NCBI GenBank assembly: GCA_965218495.1
Contig: OZ244626.1
Coordinates: 496,001 to 560,000 of the forward strand
Length of the DNA stretch: 64,000 nt
From: G965218495 sp965218495
GTDB lineage: Bacteria > Bacteroidota > Rhodothermia > Rhodothermales > Bin80
Reading direction: 5' to 3'
In this document: positions 1-8,904 of the stretch, one piece after another
Layout of the letters: each line of letters begins with the position of its first letter
How positions within the stretch are numbered: position 1 is the first letter of the stretch
The notes under the pieces: generated by a model
What the model was told of the DNA's origin: nothing
The model's database searches: none
What the model saw: the letters and a program-made list of their open reading frames with translations, nothing else
Made by a program: the position numbers and the translations under genes

Positions 1-2
1 CC

Positions 3-116
3 GGCGGCGGCCGCGAAAGCGGGTCCGACGCTTGGAAGAGCTATATGCGTCGCGCCACCAACACAGTCAACTACGGCCGGTCCCTGCCTCTGGCACAGGG
101 CATCCAATTCGAGTAG
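3..116 (+). CDS. 3' end of a probable aldehyde dehydrogenase gene (partial)
   Basis: Frame 3 is open from the window edge and ends at TAG 114-116. The encoded tail reads like the C-terminus of a group of NAD(P)-dependent aldehyde dehydrogenases: a Gly-rich start with ESGSDAW, then RRATNTVNYG and finally LPLAQGIQFE. The stop lies 5 bp before the aminotransferase ATG at 122, so the two genes are probably co-transcribed. Only about 37 residues are visible, so the family call rests on tail similarity recalled from that family and should be confirmed from the upstream contig. Confidence 0.5.
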   Translation, partial: GGGRESGSDAWKSYMRRATNTVNYGRSLPLAQGIQFE

Positions 117-121
117 TTCAT

Positions 122-1294
122 ATGTCTCGTTCCATCGCAGCTCGCGCACGCTCGGTGCAGCCGAGCGGCATCCGTCGTTTCTTTGAGATAGCGGAATCAA
201 TGGATGATGTTATTTCGCTGGGCATTGGGGAGCCCGACTTTGTCACGCCCCAGCCGGTGATTGAAGCTGCAAAAGCGTCCTTGGCGCGGGGCCAGACCGG
301 ATATACCTCGAATGCAGGCCTGCTTGAGTTGCGTGAGCTTATTGCCGCCATGCTTAACCGGCGGTACGGTCTGGACTACGAGGCTGACAACATCCTGGTG
401 ACGGTGGGGGTGAGCGAAGCCCTTCAGTTGGCAATGCTGGCGCTGCTGGATCCGGCAGATGAGATCCTGATTCCAGAGCCGTGCTTTGTTTCGTACGCGC
501 CCGCCGCTTCATTTGCGGATGCGAAGGTCGTACACGTGCCCACGTCCGCAGCGCGCAACTTTGAGGTTACTGCCGAAGACATCGCACGCCGCATAACGCC
601 GCGGACGAAAATGCTTTTTCTCTCCTATCCCAGCAACCCGACCGGAGCGGTATTGCGACGGGAGACCATGGAAGAGATTGCCGAGCTTGTGGTGCAACAC
701 GACCTTTGGGTAGTCTCAGATGAGATCTACGACCTGCTTATTTACGGTGAGGCCCGTGAAGCCGGCCATACGTGCGTGGCCGCTATAGACGGCCTGCGTG
801 AGCGGACGGTGCTTCTAAACGGGTTTTCCAAGGGGTACGCCATGACCGGCTGGCGCCTAGGTTACGCTTGCGCGAAAGAGCCGGTATACGACGCTATGTA
901 CAAGATTCACCAGTATATGGTGATGAGTGCGCCTACTATGTCGCAGTATGGTGCCGTGGCTGCGCTCACCGAATGCGATGATGATGTGGAACGCATGCGA
1001 CGAGCCTACGAAAAGCGGCGACGCCTGATTGTTGACGGGCTGCGTGGGGCAGGGCTGCCAACGTTCGAACCGGGCGGTGCCTTCTACTGCTTTCCGGACA
1101 TTCGCTCCGCCGGTATGACATCGGAGGCATTTGCGCAGGCGCTCATTAGCGAGGAGCGCGTTGCAGCGGTGCCGGGCGATGTATTCGGACCGAGCGGTGC
1201 CGGGTTCTTGCGATGCAGCTACGCTACGGCGTACGACAAGATTGAAGAAGCCGTGCGCCGAATTCAATCGTTTGTTGCGCGTCTTAGGGCATGA
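122..1294 (+). CDS. PLP-dependent class I/II aminotransferase (aspartate aminotransferase-like)
   Basis: A 390-residue fold-type I aminotransferase that should move an amino group between an amino acid and a 2-oxo acid in the cytoplasm. Visible family marks are IGEPDF near the N-terminus, YPSNPTGA for substrate and cofactor contacts, SDEIYD for the cofactor Asp and Tyr, the PLP-lysine motif NGFSKGYAMTGWRLGY, and a C-terminal FLRCSYA holding the carboxylate-binding Arg. Translation is open back to position 32, but ATG 122 gives the normal family length and removes 30 unrelated residues; no strong ribosome-binding site is seen. The stop overlaps the next start as ATGA. Whether it prefers aspartate, alanine or an aromatic amino acid cannot be told from sequence. 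Confidence 0.9.
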   Translation: MSRSIAARARSVQPSGIRRFFEIAESMDDVISLGIGEPDFVTPQPVIEAAKASLARGQTGYTSNAGLLELRELIAAMLNRRYGLDYEADNILVTVGVSEALQLAMLALLDPADEILIPEPCFVSYAPAASFADAKVVHVPTSAARNFEVTAEDIARRITPRTKMLFLSYPSNPTGAVLRRETMEEIAELVVQHDLWVVSDEIYDLLIYGEAREAGHTCVAAIDGLRERTVLLNGFSKGYAMTGWRLGYACAKEPVYDAMYKIHQYMVMSAPTMSQYGAVAALTECDDDVERMRRAYEKRRRLIVDGLRGAGLPTFEPGGAFYCFPDIRSAGMTSEAFAQALISEERVAAVPGDVFGPSGAGFLRCSYATAYDKIEEAVRRIQSFVARLRA

Positions 1295-1638
1295 AGGGCG
1301 CGCGCCTTAGGACGGCGTGTGGAGTGGCTGCTGCCCTGGCCATCCACTTGGTGATAGGCTGGGCGTGGACGATAGTGGTTGCGATTGGCGTAGGATTTTG
1401 GCACGGGCGGGGCGGTTGGCTCGTAGGAGCGGCGAGTGTGGGCCTGAGCTTTGCAATTCTGATCGCCTACAACTTTGTCGTGGCGCCCGCGCCTGTAGGA
1501 CGTATGGGAGAGGTGATGGGAGGCATTCTTGGCGGCATGCCGGCCCCAGCCATCTTCATTGGAACAGGCCTCATAGGATTCTTGATAGGAACCGCGGGGG
1601 GCGGCCTAGGATCAGGTGCGCGCCTTATGATAACGTAA
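1291..1638 (+). CDS. Small integral membrane protein, unknown function
   Basis: A 115-residue protein of very hydrophobic composition with about three to four membrane segments (roughly residues 10-32, 40-63 and 84-108), the last rich in Gly (GTGLIGFLIGTAGGG). Its ATG overlaps the aminotransferase stop by 4 bp, and the prfB start follows 3 bp after its own stop, so it probably belongs to the same transcript. I do not recognise a named family. The alternative +1 frame (1317-1649) has Arg/His-rich composition and no membrane pattern, which supports the chosen frame. Confidence 0.65.
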   Translation: MKGARLRTACGVAAALAIHLVIGWAWTIVVAIGVGFWHGRGGWLVGAASVGLSFAILIAYNFVVAPAPVGRMGEVMGGILGGMPAPAIFIGTGLIGFLIGTAGGGLGSGARLMIT

Positions 1639-1641
1639 GCC

Positions 1642-2749
1642 ATGTCTAGAGAAGAGATACAACGCCTGCTAGAGCGCACTCACGCGCTCGGAGGATACCT
1701 TTGACGTTGCGGGACGAACGGAACGTATCAGAGCACTAAGCCGAAAGCGGCTGGCGGCCGGCTATTGGGATGACCCACTATCGGCGCAGCGTACGGAAAA
1801 AGAGATTGCGGCAGAGCAGGATTGGGTGGACAGCTACACGCGCCTGGTGCGGCTGGCGGATGATGTCGAAACCCTTGTGATTCTCGCCGAGGAAGAAGAA
1901 GATGAGAGCCTTGAGCCTGAAATTGAATCGACGGTGCAGGCGCTCAGAGAAAGCCTGGACGGGCTGGAGCTGCGGAGCATGCTTTCCGGTCCGGATGACC
2001 ACCGCGGAGCTATTGTTACGATAAACCCGGGCGCCGGTGGCACCGAAAGCCAGGACTGGGCCGAGTTGTTGCTGCGCATGTACGTACGGTGGGCGGAGCG
2101 ACAAGGATACAAGCATGTCCTGCTGGGATACCAGTCCGGCGACGTTGCAGGCATCAAAAGCGCATCGCTGGGCGTGAGCGGGCGGTTTGCCTACGGTTAC
2201 CTCCGCAGCGAGTCCGGCGTGCACCGGCTGGTGCGGATTTCTCCCTTTGACGCCAGCGGGCGCCGTCATACATCTTTTGCCAGCGTATTTGTCTATCCCG
2301 AGGTTGATGACACCATCGAAGTCAATCTTCGTGCAGCAGACATTGAGCTTCAGACCTTCAGATGCGGGGGCCGTGGAGGCCAAAATGTGAACAAGCTGGA
2401 TACGGGTGTGCGACTGGTATGGACCGGTGTGCTATCCAATGGTGAGAACGTGCGCGTAGCTGCAGAATGCACCGAAGAGCGAAGTCAGCTTCAGAATCGA
2501 GAACGTGCCCTGAAGATGCTCAAAGGTCGACTCTACCGCATGGAGCAGGACATCCAAGACGAAGAAAAGAACAAGCGCGAAGCTCAGAAAAAGAAGATTG
2601 AGTGGGGCAGCCAGATACGGTCGTATGTGCTTCAGCCATACACCATGGTCAGTGATCATCGGACGGAAGTAAAAACGACCAACGTGCAGGCGGTCATGAA
2701 CGGAGATTTGGAGCAGTTTATCAAGGCTTATCTCTTAGGTCAGTCATGA
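1642..2749 (+). CDS. prfB: Peptide chain release factor 2, made by programmed +1 frameshift
   Basis: RF2 recognises UGA and UAA stop codons and triggers release of the finished peptide. The gene is split over two frames: 20 codons from ATG 1642 run to an in-frame TGA at 1702-1704, and after a +1 shift at CTT TGA C the protein resumes with Asp (1703-1705) and reads to 2749, giving about 368 residues, the usual RF2 length. The second part carries the SPF tripeptide (ISPFDASG) that reads the stop codon and the universal GGQ motif (CGGRGGQNVNK) for peptidyl-tRNA hydrolysis. An open reading frame starting at 1826 is only the in-frame internal ATG of the shifted part. Its stop overlaps the nadB start as ATGA. 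Confidence 0.97.
1690..1705 (+). promoter_or_regulatory. prfB: prfB programmed +1 frameshift site
   Basis: An internal Shine-Dalgarno-like GGAGGA (1690-1695) lies three bases before the slip codon CTT, the stop TGA and a following C. This is the classic RF2 autoregulation layout: low RF2 makes the ribosome pause at UGA and slip forward, while high RF2 ends translation at codon 20. Confidence 0.95.
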
Positions 2750-4356
2750 CCGGCGGCCGCTACGAATACGACTTCCTTGTCATCGGCAGCGGCGTCGCCG
2801 GGCTCTGGTTTGCGCTGCACGTAGCGGATCACGGTCATGTAGCGATCGTGACGAAGAAGGAGCAGGCCGAATCGAACACGAACTATGCACAAGGGGGTAT
2901 CGCTGCGGTATTGACGGCGGCGGACTCGTACGAAAGCCATATTGAGGACACCCTCGTGGCTGGCGCAGGACTCAGCGACCCGGACGTAACCCGAATCGTT
3001 GTTACCGAAGGCCCAGGGCAGGTAAAGGCATTAATGGCACTCGGTGCGTCTTTTACGCACGAGGGCGGCGAGCCGCACCTGGGGCGCGAAGGTGGGCATG
3101 CCGTGCCGCGGATCGTACATGCACGTGACGCCACCGGCTACGAGGTTGAGCGGGCACTCTTGGCGGCCATTCAGGTGCATCCGAGTATCACGGTTTTTGA
3201 ATACCACTGCGCTGTAGACCTGATTACGGAGCACCACCTTGGGCAGATTGTTACGAAGTTGCGGCCCGATGTGAACTGCTTTGGGGCATACATCTATGAT
3301 GAGCGGGCCGATGCCGTGCACACTTTCTTGGCAAAGGTGACGATGCTCGCCACAGGTGGGTCCAGCGCAGTCTACCTGCACACCACCAACCCGCCGATTG
3401 CCACAGGAGACGGTGTTGCGATGGCGTACCGTGCCAAGGCGCGCATCTCGAACATGGAGTTTGTGCAGTTTCATCCAACGGCCTTGTACCGGGGTGAAGC
3501 AGCGCGCGTAGGCGGTAAGTCCTTTCTTGTTTCTGAGGCCGTCCGGGGCCATGGTGCGTACTTGCTTAACCAAGCCGGAGGGCGTTTCATGCCTACATAC
3601 GACCGGCGTGCTGAGCTGGCTCCCCGCGATATCGTGGCGCGCGCCATTGATGACCAGCTCAAGCAGCGGGGCGACGACTATGTGTTGCTTGACATCTCGC
3701 ACAAGTCCAGAAAAGAAATTGAGGCGCACTTTCCGACGATAGCGGACGCGTGTCGAGCGCACGGCTATGACATGGCAGTGGAGCCGGTCCCGGTCGTCCC
3801 GTCTGCACACTACCAGTGCGGCGGCGTTGTGGCAGATCACCAGGCCCGAACGAGCATCAGGGGGCTCATGGCTACCGGTGAGACGGCATGTACCGGCCTG
3901 CACGGGGCAAACCGCCTTGCAAGCAACTCTCTACTGGAAGCGCTGGTATTTAGCCGTCGCGCAGCGGATACGGCGCTGCAGCTCGCCATGGGTCGAAACA
4001 TCAATCAGGCAGTGCCCGATTGGGATGCCACGGGCACGCTGCGACCTCAAGAAGGCGTGCTGGTGTCACACAACAGGGACGAGCTTCAGCGCGTGATGTG
4101 GGACTATGTCGGTATTGTGCGTTCCACGTTCCGCCTGGACCGGGCGTTTCGGCGCACGCGGCTTCTATATGAAGAGGTGGAGGAGTTTTATCAGCACACG
4201 CACCTGTCCGGCGGGCTTTGCGAGCTCAGGAACATGATAGCGGTCGCCTATCTCATCATTCGAAGTGCGCAGATGCGGCGCGAGAGCCGGGGCCTCCACT
4301 ACACTGTTGACTATCCAGATCCGGTTGACGCAGAGTGTAGGCCTAGCATCGTCTAG
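2746..4356 (+). CDS. nadB: L-aspartate oxidase
   Basis: An FAD enzyme that oxidises L-aspartate to iminoaspartate, the first step of de novo NAD synthesis, in the cytoplasm. The 536-residue protein starts with the dinucleotide fold GSGVAGLWFALH, then the NadB-typical SNTNYAQGGIAAV. It has the active-site region VEFVQFHPTAL-like (here EFVQFHPTALY), HYQCGGVVAD, and GLHGANRLASNSLLEALVF near the FAD isoalloxazine site. Length matches the family (about 530). It overlaps prfB by 4 bp. nadA and nadC are not in the window. The gene is followed directly by IS debris, so the original 3' neighbours are lost. Confidence 0.95.
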   Translation: MTGGRYEYDFLVIGSGVAGLWFALHVADHGHVAIVTKKEQAESNTNYAQGGIAAVLTAADSYESHIEDTLVAGAGLSDPDVTRIVVTEGPGQVKALMALGASFTHEGGEPHLGREGGHAVPRIVHARDATGYEVERALLAAIQVHPSITVFEYHCAVDLITEHHLGQIVTKLRPDVNCFGAYIYDERADAVHTFLAKVTMLATGGSSAVYLHTTNPPIATGDGVAMAYRAKARISNMEFVQFHPTALYRGEAARVGGKSFLVSEAVRGHGAYLLNQAGGRFMPTYDRRAELAPRDIVARAIDDQLKQRGDDYVLLDISHKSRKEIEAHFPTIADACRAHGYDMAVEPVPVVPSAHYQCGGVVADHQARTSIRGLMATGETACTGLHGANRLASNSLLEALVFSRRAADTALQLAMGRNINQAVPDWDATGTLRPQEGVLVSHNRDELQRVMWDYVGIVRSTFRLDRAFRRTRLLYEEVEEFYQHTHLSGGLCELRNMIAVAYLIIRSAQMRRESRGLHYTVDYPDPVDAECRPSIV

Positions 4357-4505
4357 GAGGCAAACAATCTCTCCTCAGTGAGTAGACAGGAACTGGTATC
4401 TGGTAGAATTGTGACCCATCGAAGGTCGTACCGTGCATCAGCGTGCCGCAGATAGTGTGTAGCAGTTGTCGCGTGGCCGCTACGATCACCACCACTGGTT
4501 TTTTT

Positions 4506-5910
4506 GGCTCTACCCCTTTTTTAGTGGGTAAACTCACCTGCGGACGCTGCGGGGTATAGATCCAGGCCTCCGAGGTGAAAGTAAATGGCGTTGGCAAACC
4601 GCCGTTTGTTGCGGAAGCCCCTGCTGCGCACTTTGATTGTTTTGATCCGGCTGTTGATGCCCTCCGCAGGGCCATTGCTCACCTTCAGGATGATCGCATT
4701 GAGGATACCCCACAGGTGTGTCTTGATGGTTCTGGCGGCTGCCTTGACCGGTTCCAGCCGACACCGCATGGCCCAGGACAACCATCGCTCCCAACCCTTG
4801 CGCGCCCATGTGCGGTGGACATAATGCCACAACTGCAGGGCCATTTCCTTGATAGCCCACGCGCGGGCCGTCTTCAACGTGCTGGTACGCAACTGCTGGA
4901 AGCGCGCCTTCTGCTTAGCAGACATGTTGGCCGGGTGAGTCAACCAATCATACTTGGTTCCCTTGAGGTCTTCCAGGCCTTCCTTCATCAATGCCCGGTG
5001 CTCCTGGCGCCGAACCTTGTCCACGGCAGCTCCCAGACATTTCACTACGTGGAATTTGTCAAAGGCCACCTTCCGTTGCGCCTCTGGCACATGCTCCAGC
5101 GTGGCGTTGATGTAGGCCGGCCACATGTCCATGCTGACACTCTCGATGCCCTCCAGCTGCTCCAAAGTGAGCCCAGCATACCAACGCGTAAGTGTTTCTT
5201 TCTTACGGTCTTCGCCCACATGCAGCACCGTACCCGCCTTCGCATCCGAAACAATGGTGACATACGCATGGCGCTTGCGAAAAGAGGTCTCATCCACGCC
5301 AATATGGGCAACATCCCGTTCCTTCCTCCGCGCAAGGCCTCGTTGCACCGCGCGCTGCATGATCCCGTCTATCGCATTCCAGCTCACCCCCATCAGACGG
5401 GACACCGCCGACACACTCGCCTCCTGCAGCCAATCAATCACCAGCGCCTCAAACCCTGCAGTGAACCGTGACATAGGTTCCGCCCACGGAATCGACACGG
5501 TGCGCACTCCATGCTCTGGACATTCCACGCGGGGAAGCTCCGCAACCACCATCGTGCGATACTCGCACAGATCCAGGTGACGCCATTGCCGAGAACGGTG
5601 GTCGTAGCCCGGACACGCCGAGCCGCACTCCGGACAAGACAGCTGATGGCCGTCCTCGCAAGCTACATGAATCCGGACTTCTTGCGCCTCATGCGCAAAC
5701 GTCACCTCGGAAACCTTCCAGGGAGCCTGGACGCCCAAGAGGCAACCGATGTCTTTCTTTAGTTGCGACATATCGTTGCTGGGGTTAGAGAACGTGTGCG
5801 CCATCGTGATGATGGCCTTGAAACAGATAAGAAACGGGTATGAATCCGCATCATCTCATATCGTTTCCCGTTGAATGAAACGCTGTACCCATCTAAAATG
5901 GGGAAGAGCC
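4506..5910 (-). mobile_element. ISL3-family insertion sequence, complete
   Basis: Imperfect terminal inverted repeats of about 25 bp bound the element: it starts GGCTCTACCCC at 4506 and ends GGGGAAGAGCC at 5910, with a TACCCA motif on the inner side. It is flanked by T runs (7 T at 4499-4505, 8 T at 5911-5918), consistent with the 8-bp A/T-rich duplication known for ISL3. It carries one transposase gene and interrupts an IS110 remnant. Confidence 0.85.
4521..5804 (-). CDS. ISL3-family transposase
   Basis: A DDE transposase of 427 residues, normal for ISL3. The N-terminus has a zinc-binding region (CPECGSACPGYDH, then ECPEHGVRT). After that come a helix-turn-helix-like section and the catalytic core with VDETSFRKRH (first Asp), SMDMWPAY (second Asp) and SNGPAEGINSRIK (Glu), the DDE order known for this family. 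The reading frame is intact and a full element surrounds it, so it may be active. An internal in-frame Met (MSQLKK) 11 codons in is an alternative start. A partial copy of the 3' end of this element lies at 15172-15260. Confidence 0.92.
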   Translation of the reverse strand: MAHTFSNPSNDMSQLKKDIGCLLGVQAPWKVSEVTFAHEAQEVRIHVACEDGHQLSCPECGSACPGYDHRSRQWRHLDLCEYRTMVVAELPRVECPEHGVRTVSIPWAEPMSRFTAGFEALVIDWLQEASVSAVSRLMGVSWNAIDGIMQRAVQRGLARRKERDVAHIGVDETSFRKRHAYVTIVSDAKAGTVLHVGEDRKKETLTRWYAGLTLEQLEGIESVSMDMWPAYINATLEHVPEAQRKVAFDKFHVVKCLGAAVDKVRRQEHRALMKEGLEDLKGTKYDWLTHPANMSAKQKARFQQLRTSTLKTARAWAIKEMALQLWHYVHRTWARKGWERWLSWAMRCRLEPVKAAARTIKTHLWGILNAIILKVSNGPAEGINSRIKTIKVRSRGFRNKRRFANAIYFHLGGLDLYPAASAGEFTH

Positions 5911-6110
5911 TTTTTTTTGTGTTCGGCGATCAGCTTTTCGCGGGATGCGCGTACAGGCGGATCGCAGTGCATGGCCACATGGGTGAGCCTGCACAGGGTA
6001 CGTCTCAGGCGTGCGTGGCTGGCGCGATAGGTACGCCGGGACCGGTCGCCCCGCAGCGCGTCCAGCACCCGGATGTCTACTGCAAGCGGCATCGGTGTTC
6101 CCGGTTACCT

Positions 6111-6366
6111 CGACTCCAGGTAAACCAAAGCAACATACAGGAACCATGTCAGATGAACATATTAGCACTTATGGTGCTCCGCCCCCCTCACACCGGGAAG
6201 TCCGCGCGCGGGCAGGAACGGCGGGCTGCCGCGCGGCGTTAACCCCGTCCGGCAGCCGTATGGCGTCCGCGTCGCGACGGGAGCGGTGAGGGGGTTGCTC
6301 TGCCTCGATAGCACCGCCCGCAAGCCGCCTTGCAAGAGCCCCGGGTTTGGGCCTACTTGGTACGGT
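6111..6366. other. Non-coding stretch between IS110 debris and the DUF6884-like gene
   Basis: No convincing gene. Short open frames on both strands have no recognisable protein character. The right part serves as the leader of the gene starting at 6367; no clear -35/-10 pair is seen. Confidence 0.4.
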
Positions 6367-7821
6367 ATGAATGCGTCTGAAGAACGGGAGCCTTCCGTGC
6401 CGTCGTGGCAGCGGCCCGACCTAGTGCTTGTCGGGTGCGTGAAGACCAAGCGTACGACGAGGAGCGCGGCGAAGGATCTCTACCGCTCACCCCTCTGGCG
6501 CTGCCGGCGGACGTATGCCGAGTGCCTGGGTGTTCCGTGGTACATTCTCAGCGCGTTACATGGGTTGCTGGACCCAGACCAGCGCATTGATGCCTACGAT
6601 CTCGCGTTGACGGATCTCCGGCATGAGGCCCGGCGAGCATGGTCAGCCCGAGTCCTCGATGAATTGAAGCGTCGGGTCCCGTCGATACGAGACAAGCTGA
6701 TCGAGATCCACGCTGGCGCGACCTACGTGAACCACGGGCTCGAAAGAGGACTGCGCGATGCGGGCGCCGTAGTTCGTCGACCCCTCGCGCACATCACGGG
6801 GGTTGGCCGCCAGCAGGCTTGGTATCGGGAGAGGTTGCACGTCAACGGAAAGGCGGATCACCTCCACTTATCCGCCCGCAACCATGCTTGTAGAATCGCA
6901 AAGCTGATCGCGGACGACTTCTACGGAGGTGGACTCGACCTAGCTTCCCGCGGCATGGCTCCGGGCCATCCATGGCTTGACATGCCCGAGGTCGAGGCCT
7001 TGCACCGGCTGAGGGCATCCGGGGCCTCGCCCGAAACTGGGCAGGATTCGGCGCTTCTGTATAGCGTTCACAGCGTTAAGCACGTTCTCTCCCTTGGCGG
7101 CACCCACCGCGCCGCACGCCTTTTTCTCACGTTCATTGCCGCGATGGACCGGGCCCGGGACGCCACCCAACTCTGGAACGCCGGGGTGGGCCTTTACAAG
7201 GATCATCCGGAGAGCTTCGATCCACAGCATGTGGCGGGGCTTGAGGTCGACGCGCTCGCCAGGGTGCTGAAGGCCGCGCGCGTCAGCCGGAGGCACGGTC
7301 CCGACTCGAATGCGTGGCACCAGATCGCTAAGAGCTTGTCCGCCGGGCTCGACTCTCCCGTGAGTCGGGTGATCGACGCTGGCAGCGGTGAGGCCAAGGA
7401 ACTGCTCCGGGACCTCAAGTCCTGCGACAACTGGGGTCGCGCTCGATTTCCGATGCTGCGCGGCCCGAAGGTCGGGCCAATGTGGATCCGAATGATGGCG
7501 AATCCGGGACAAGCGCGGATCGAAGGCATCGAAATCATTCCTGTGGCGGTGGATATTCAGGTGCGGAGGGCTACCGAAAACCTGGGCGTGACCACGACGC
7601 GGGGGTTGCCTCTTCGGCAGGCCAAGCCCGTCATCCAGCAAATTTGGCAGGATGCCGTATCGGAGGCGGAAATCGCAGGACCAGCCGGAATCGAGGGTAC
7701 GTCCGCGGCCCTTGACCCAGCGCTGTGGTTCTTCGGCCGGCACGGTTGCGGACATTGCAGGAAGGCGGGACAGCTAGTGAGTTTCGGTCGCGCATGCGAC
7801 TTCTGCGTTCGCTTCGGCTAG
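6367..7821 (+). CDS. DUF6884-like domain fused to a HhH-GPD glycosylase-like domain and a Cys4 tail
   Basis: A 484-residue protein with three visible parts. The N-terminal part (about residues 15-160) has LVLVGCVKTKR, YILSALHGLLDPDQ and the closing GVGRQQAW, as in the DUF6884 family of YaaA-like proteins. The middle and C-terminal part (about 230-420) resembles a helix-hairpin-helix DNA glycosylase: FPMLRGPKVGP as hairpin, then PVAVDIQVRRATENLG, where Asp at about residue 396 sits at the position of the catalytic Asp in HhH-GPD enzymes. The tail holds CGHC and CDFC, a likely zinc site. Function is unknown; action on modified DNA bases is an inference from the two folds. The start could instead be GTG 6286, but the extra 27 residues look non-coding. 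IS remnants on both sides suggest an accessory island. Confidence 0.6.
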   Translation: MNASEEREPSVPSWQRPDLVLVGCVKTKRTTRSAAKDLYRSPLWRCRRTYAECLGVPWYILSALHGLLDPDQRIDAYDLALTDLRHEARRAWSARVLDELKRRVPSIRDKLIEIHAGATYVNHGLERGLRDAGAVVRRPLAHITGVGRQQAWYRERLHVNGKADHLHLSARNHACRIAKLIADDFYGGGLDLASRGMAPGHPWLDMPEVEALHRLRASGASPETGQDSALLYSVHSVKHVLSLGGTHRAARLFLTFIAAMDRARDATQLWNAGVGLYKDHPESFDPQHVAGLEVDALARVLKAARVSRRHGPDSNAWHQIAKSLSAGLDSPVSRVIDAGSGEAKELLRDLKSCDNWGRARFPMLRGPKVGPMWIRMMANPGQARIEGIEIIPVAVDIQVRRATENLGVTTTRGLPLRQAKPVIQQIWQDAVSEAEIAGPAGIEGTSAALDPALWFFGRHGCGHCRKAGQLVSFGRACDFCVRFG

Positions 7822-8301
7822 TTCGGCTCGCAAAGCTGGCAGCCAGCGAGTTGGACAACCGCCGTCAATTCCGTCCTGAACGCCGGTTCGCCCGTCCGCT
7901 TGGCATTCGTGGTCCGCTATCCATTCGTCCACCGTTCCGCTGCACGGTTGCATCCCCTGCCCGCTGAAACGTTGGCCGGCCATAAAGACTGCCCTGCCTC
8001 CGCCGTGAATACCGGCGCACTGCGCGGGCTGTGTAGGGATAAGTCACCGGAAAACCTCTTGCGGACGCTGCTGATCCACTTGGGATGCGGGCACTTGCTG
8101 CGGGAATACGCCCAGGCCTCCGATGGCGACTATCAGAGGCGTGACGATGGACAAGATGTCAACCGCGGTCATGAACATATCGGTTTAGTGCGTGGGGCGG
8201 CGTAACGTTCACCCGTTCGGCTGAATGGTACACACTTAACACATTTGCACGACTTTGTGCCTGTGAAACTGCCACCTATTTCTGGTCACGAAAAAATGGG
8301 C
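7822..8301. other. IS debris between the DUF6884-like gene and the nuclease-like gene
   Basis: No intact gene. The core (8011-8107) is a transposase fragment described separately; the rest shows no coding pattern I trust. Confidence 0.5.
8011..8107 (+). pseudogene. IS4-family transposase fragment
   Basis: This 97-bp stretch closely matches 55436-55532 inside the intact IS4-type transposase: both encode GALRGL, KDKSPE or RDKSPE and LLIHLGCGH. The sequence on either side no longer matches, so only the N-terminal region of an older copy survives. It shows this IS4 family was in the genome earlier and left decayed copies. Confidence 0.75.
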
Positions 8302-8904
8302 CTACACAAACAGGGTTTGCGAGAACTCTCGTTCAAGCTCGAAATAGGTGAGCAGTTTGCAATCGGTACGTCGCTGAAGCGTGCTTAACGTGGCATTCTG
8401 CTGATTGCCGAGTTCGCTATCCAGTGTAGCGGTCTCAACAATGCAGAAGCGCCATTGATCAAGATTCAATGGGTCAATTGGAACGCATGGGCCGGGGTCC
8501 AAAATCGCAAACACGTAAAGGTCGGCATGCCGCTTGGGTTTACCAACGTACCCACCCAGCTTGGAATCCCAAGCACGCTTTTTACCGATTCCAAAGGATA
8601 ATCGCGATTTCGTCTTCTGATTCCAACTACTGTAACGACCAGAGGTCTTAACCTGCACCGTACGTCCGTCTGGCAACTTCAAGTCGAAGGGTCCCCAAGT
8701 ATCGTAGGCTCCAGCCGTTGAAGCCCCGATTGCACGTGCAACGATGAACTTGGCAAGGATGCCACGCCACGTATTGTCATTGAGGTCAGAACAGGCCCAG
8801 CACCAAAAGTCCAGCAGTTTGAAGGCGAGCGGGCGGCCATTCAGGCAAAAGGGTTCTGCGCCGTCCTTATGACGCGCTTCGATTCTTCCAAGGTTGATGT
8901 CCAC
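8302..8904 (-). CDS. Putative PD-(D/E)XK-fold nuclease, unknown role
   Basis: A 200-residue soluble protein. The segment RGILAKFIVARAIG followed by GPFDLKLPDGRTVQVKTS matches the layout of restriction-endonuclease-like proteins: a helix before the core, Asp at about residue 74, then Q-V-K with Lys at about 86. The usual acidic residue in the preceding helix appears as Lys 52, which may weaken metal binding. It has no partner methyltransferase nearby and faces the DUF6884-glycosylase gene convergently across a 480-bp IS-debris gap. It may be a solitary modification-dependent nuclease or a defence protein; the assignment is by motif only. Confidence 0.5.
   Translation of the reverse strand: MDINLGRIEARHKDGAEPFCLNGRPLAFKLLDFWCWACSDLNDNTWRGILAKFIVARAIGASTAGAYDTWGPFDLKLPDGRTVQVKTSGRYSSWNQKTKSRLSFGIGKKRAWDSKLGGYVGKPKRHADLYVFAILDPGPCVPIDPLNLDQWRFCIVETATLDSELGNQQNATLSTLQRRTDCKLLTYFELEREFSQTLFV

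Larger units (their letters stand above)
4366..6110 (-). pseudogene. IS110-family transposase remnant, split by an ISL3 element
   Basis: Two minus-strand pieces join across the ISL3 insertion. The upstream piece (about 5911-6092) reads RRTLCRLTHVAM followed by a Lys run. The downstream piece (about 4366-4505) reads KKPVVVIVAATRQLLHTI and then CGTLMHGTTFD. This is the characteristic C-terminal end of IS110/IS116/IS902 transposases, with an Arg-rich helix and then the KP-V-A-RKLL segment. The 5' catalytic half is absent and the frame degrades before 6110, so it is a dead fragment. The insertion falls in the AAA-rich Lys codons, seen as a T run on the plus strand. Confidence 0.7.

Noticed and set aside
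4575..5471. Plus-strand frame of 298 codons opposite the ISL3 transposase
   Set aside because: The minus strand encodes a complete transposase with DDE residues; this frame is its shadow.
8011..8107. Considered as part of a small functional gene (7900-8205)
   Set aside because: It matches the IS4 transposase N-terminal region only over 97 bp, so it is debris.
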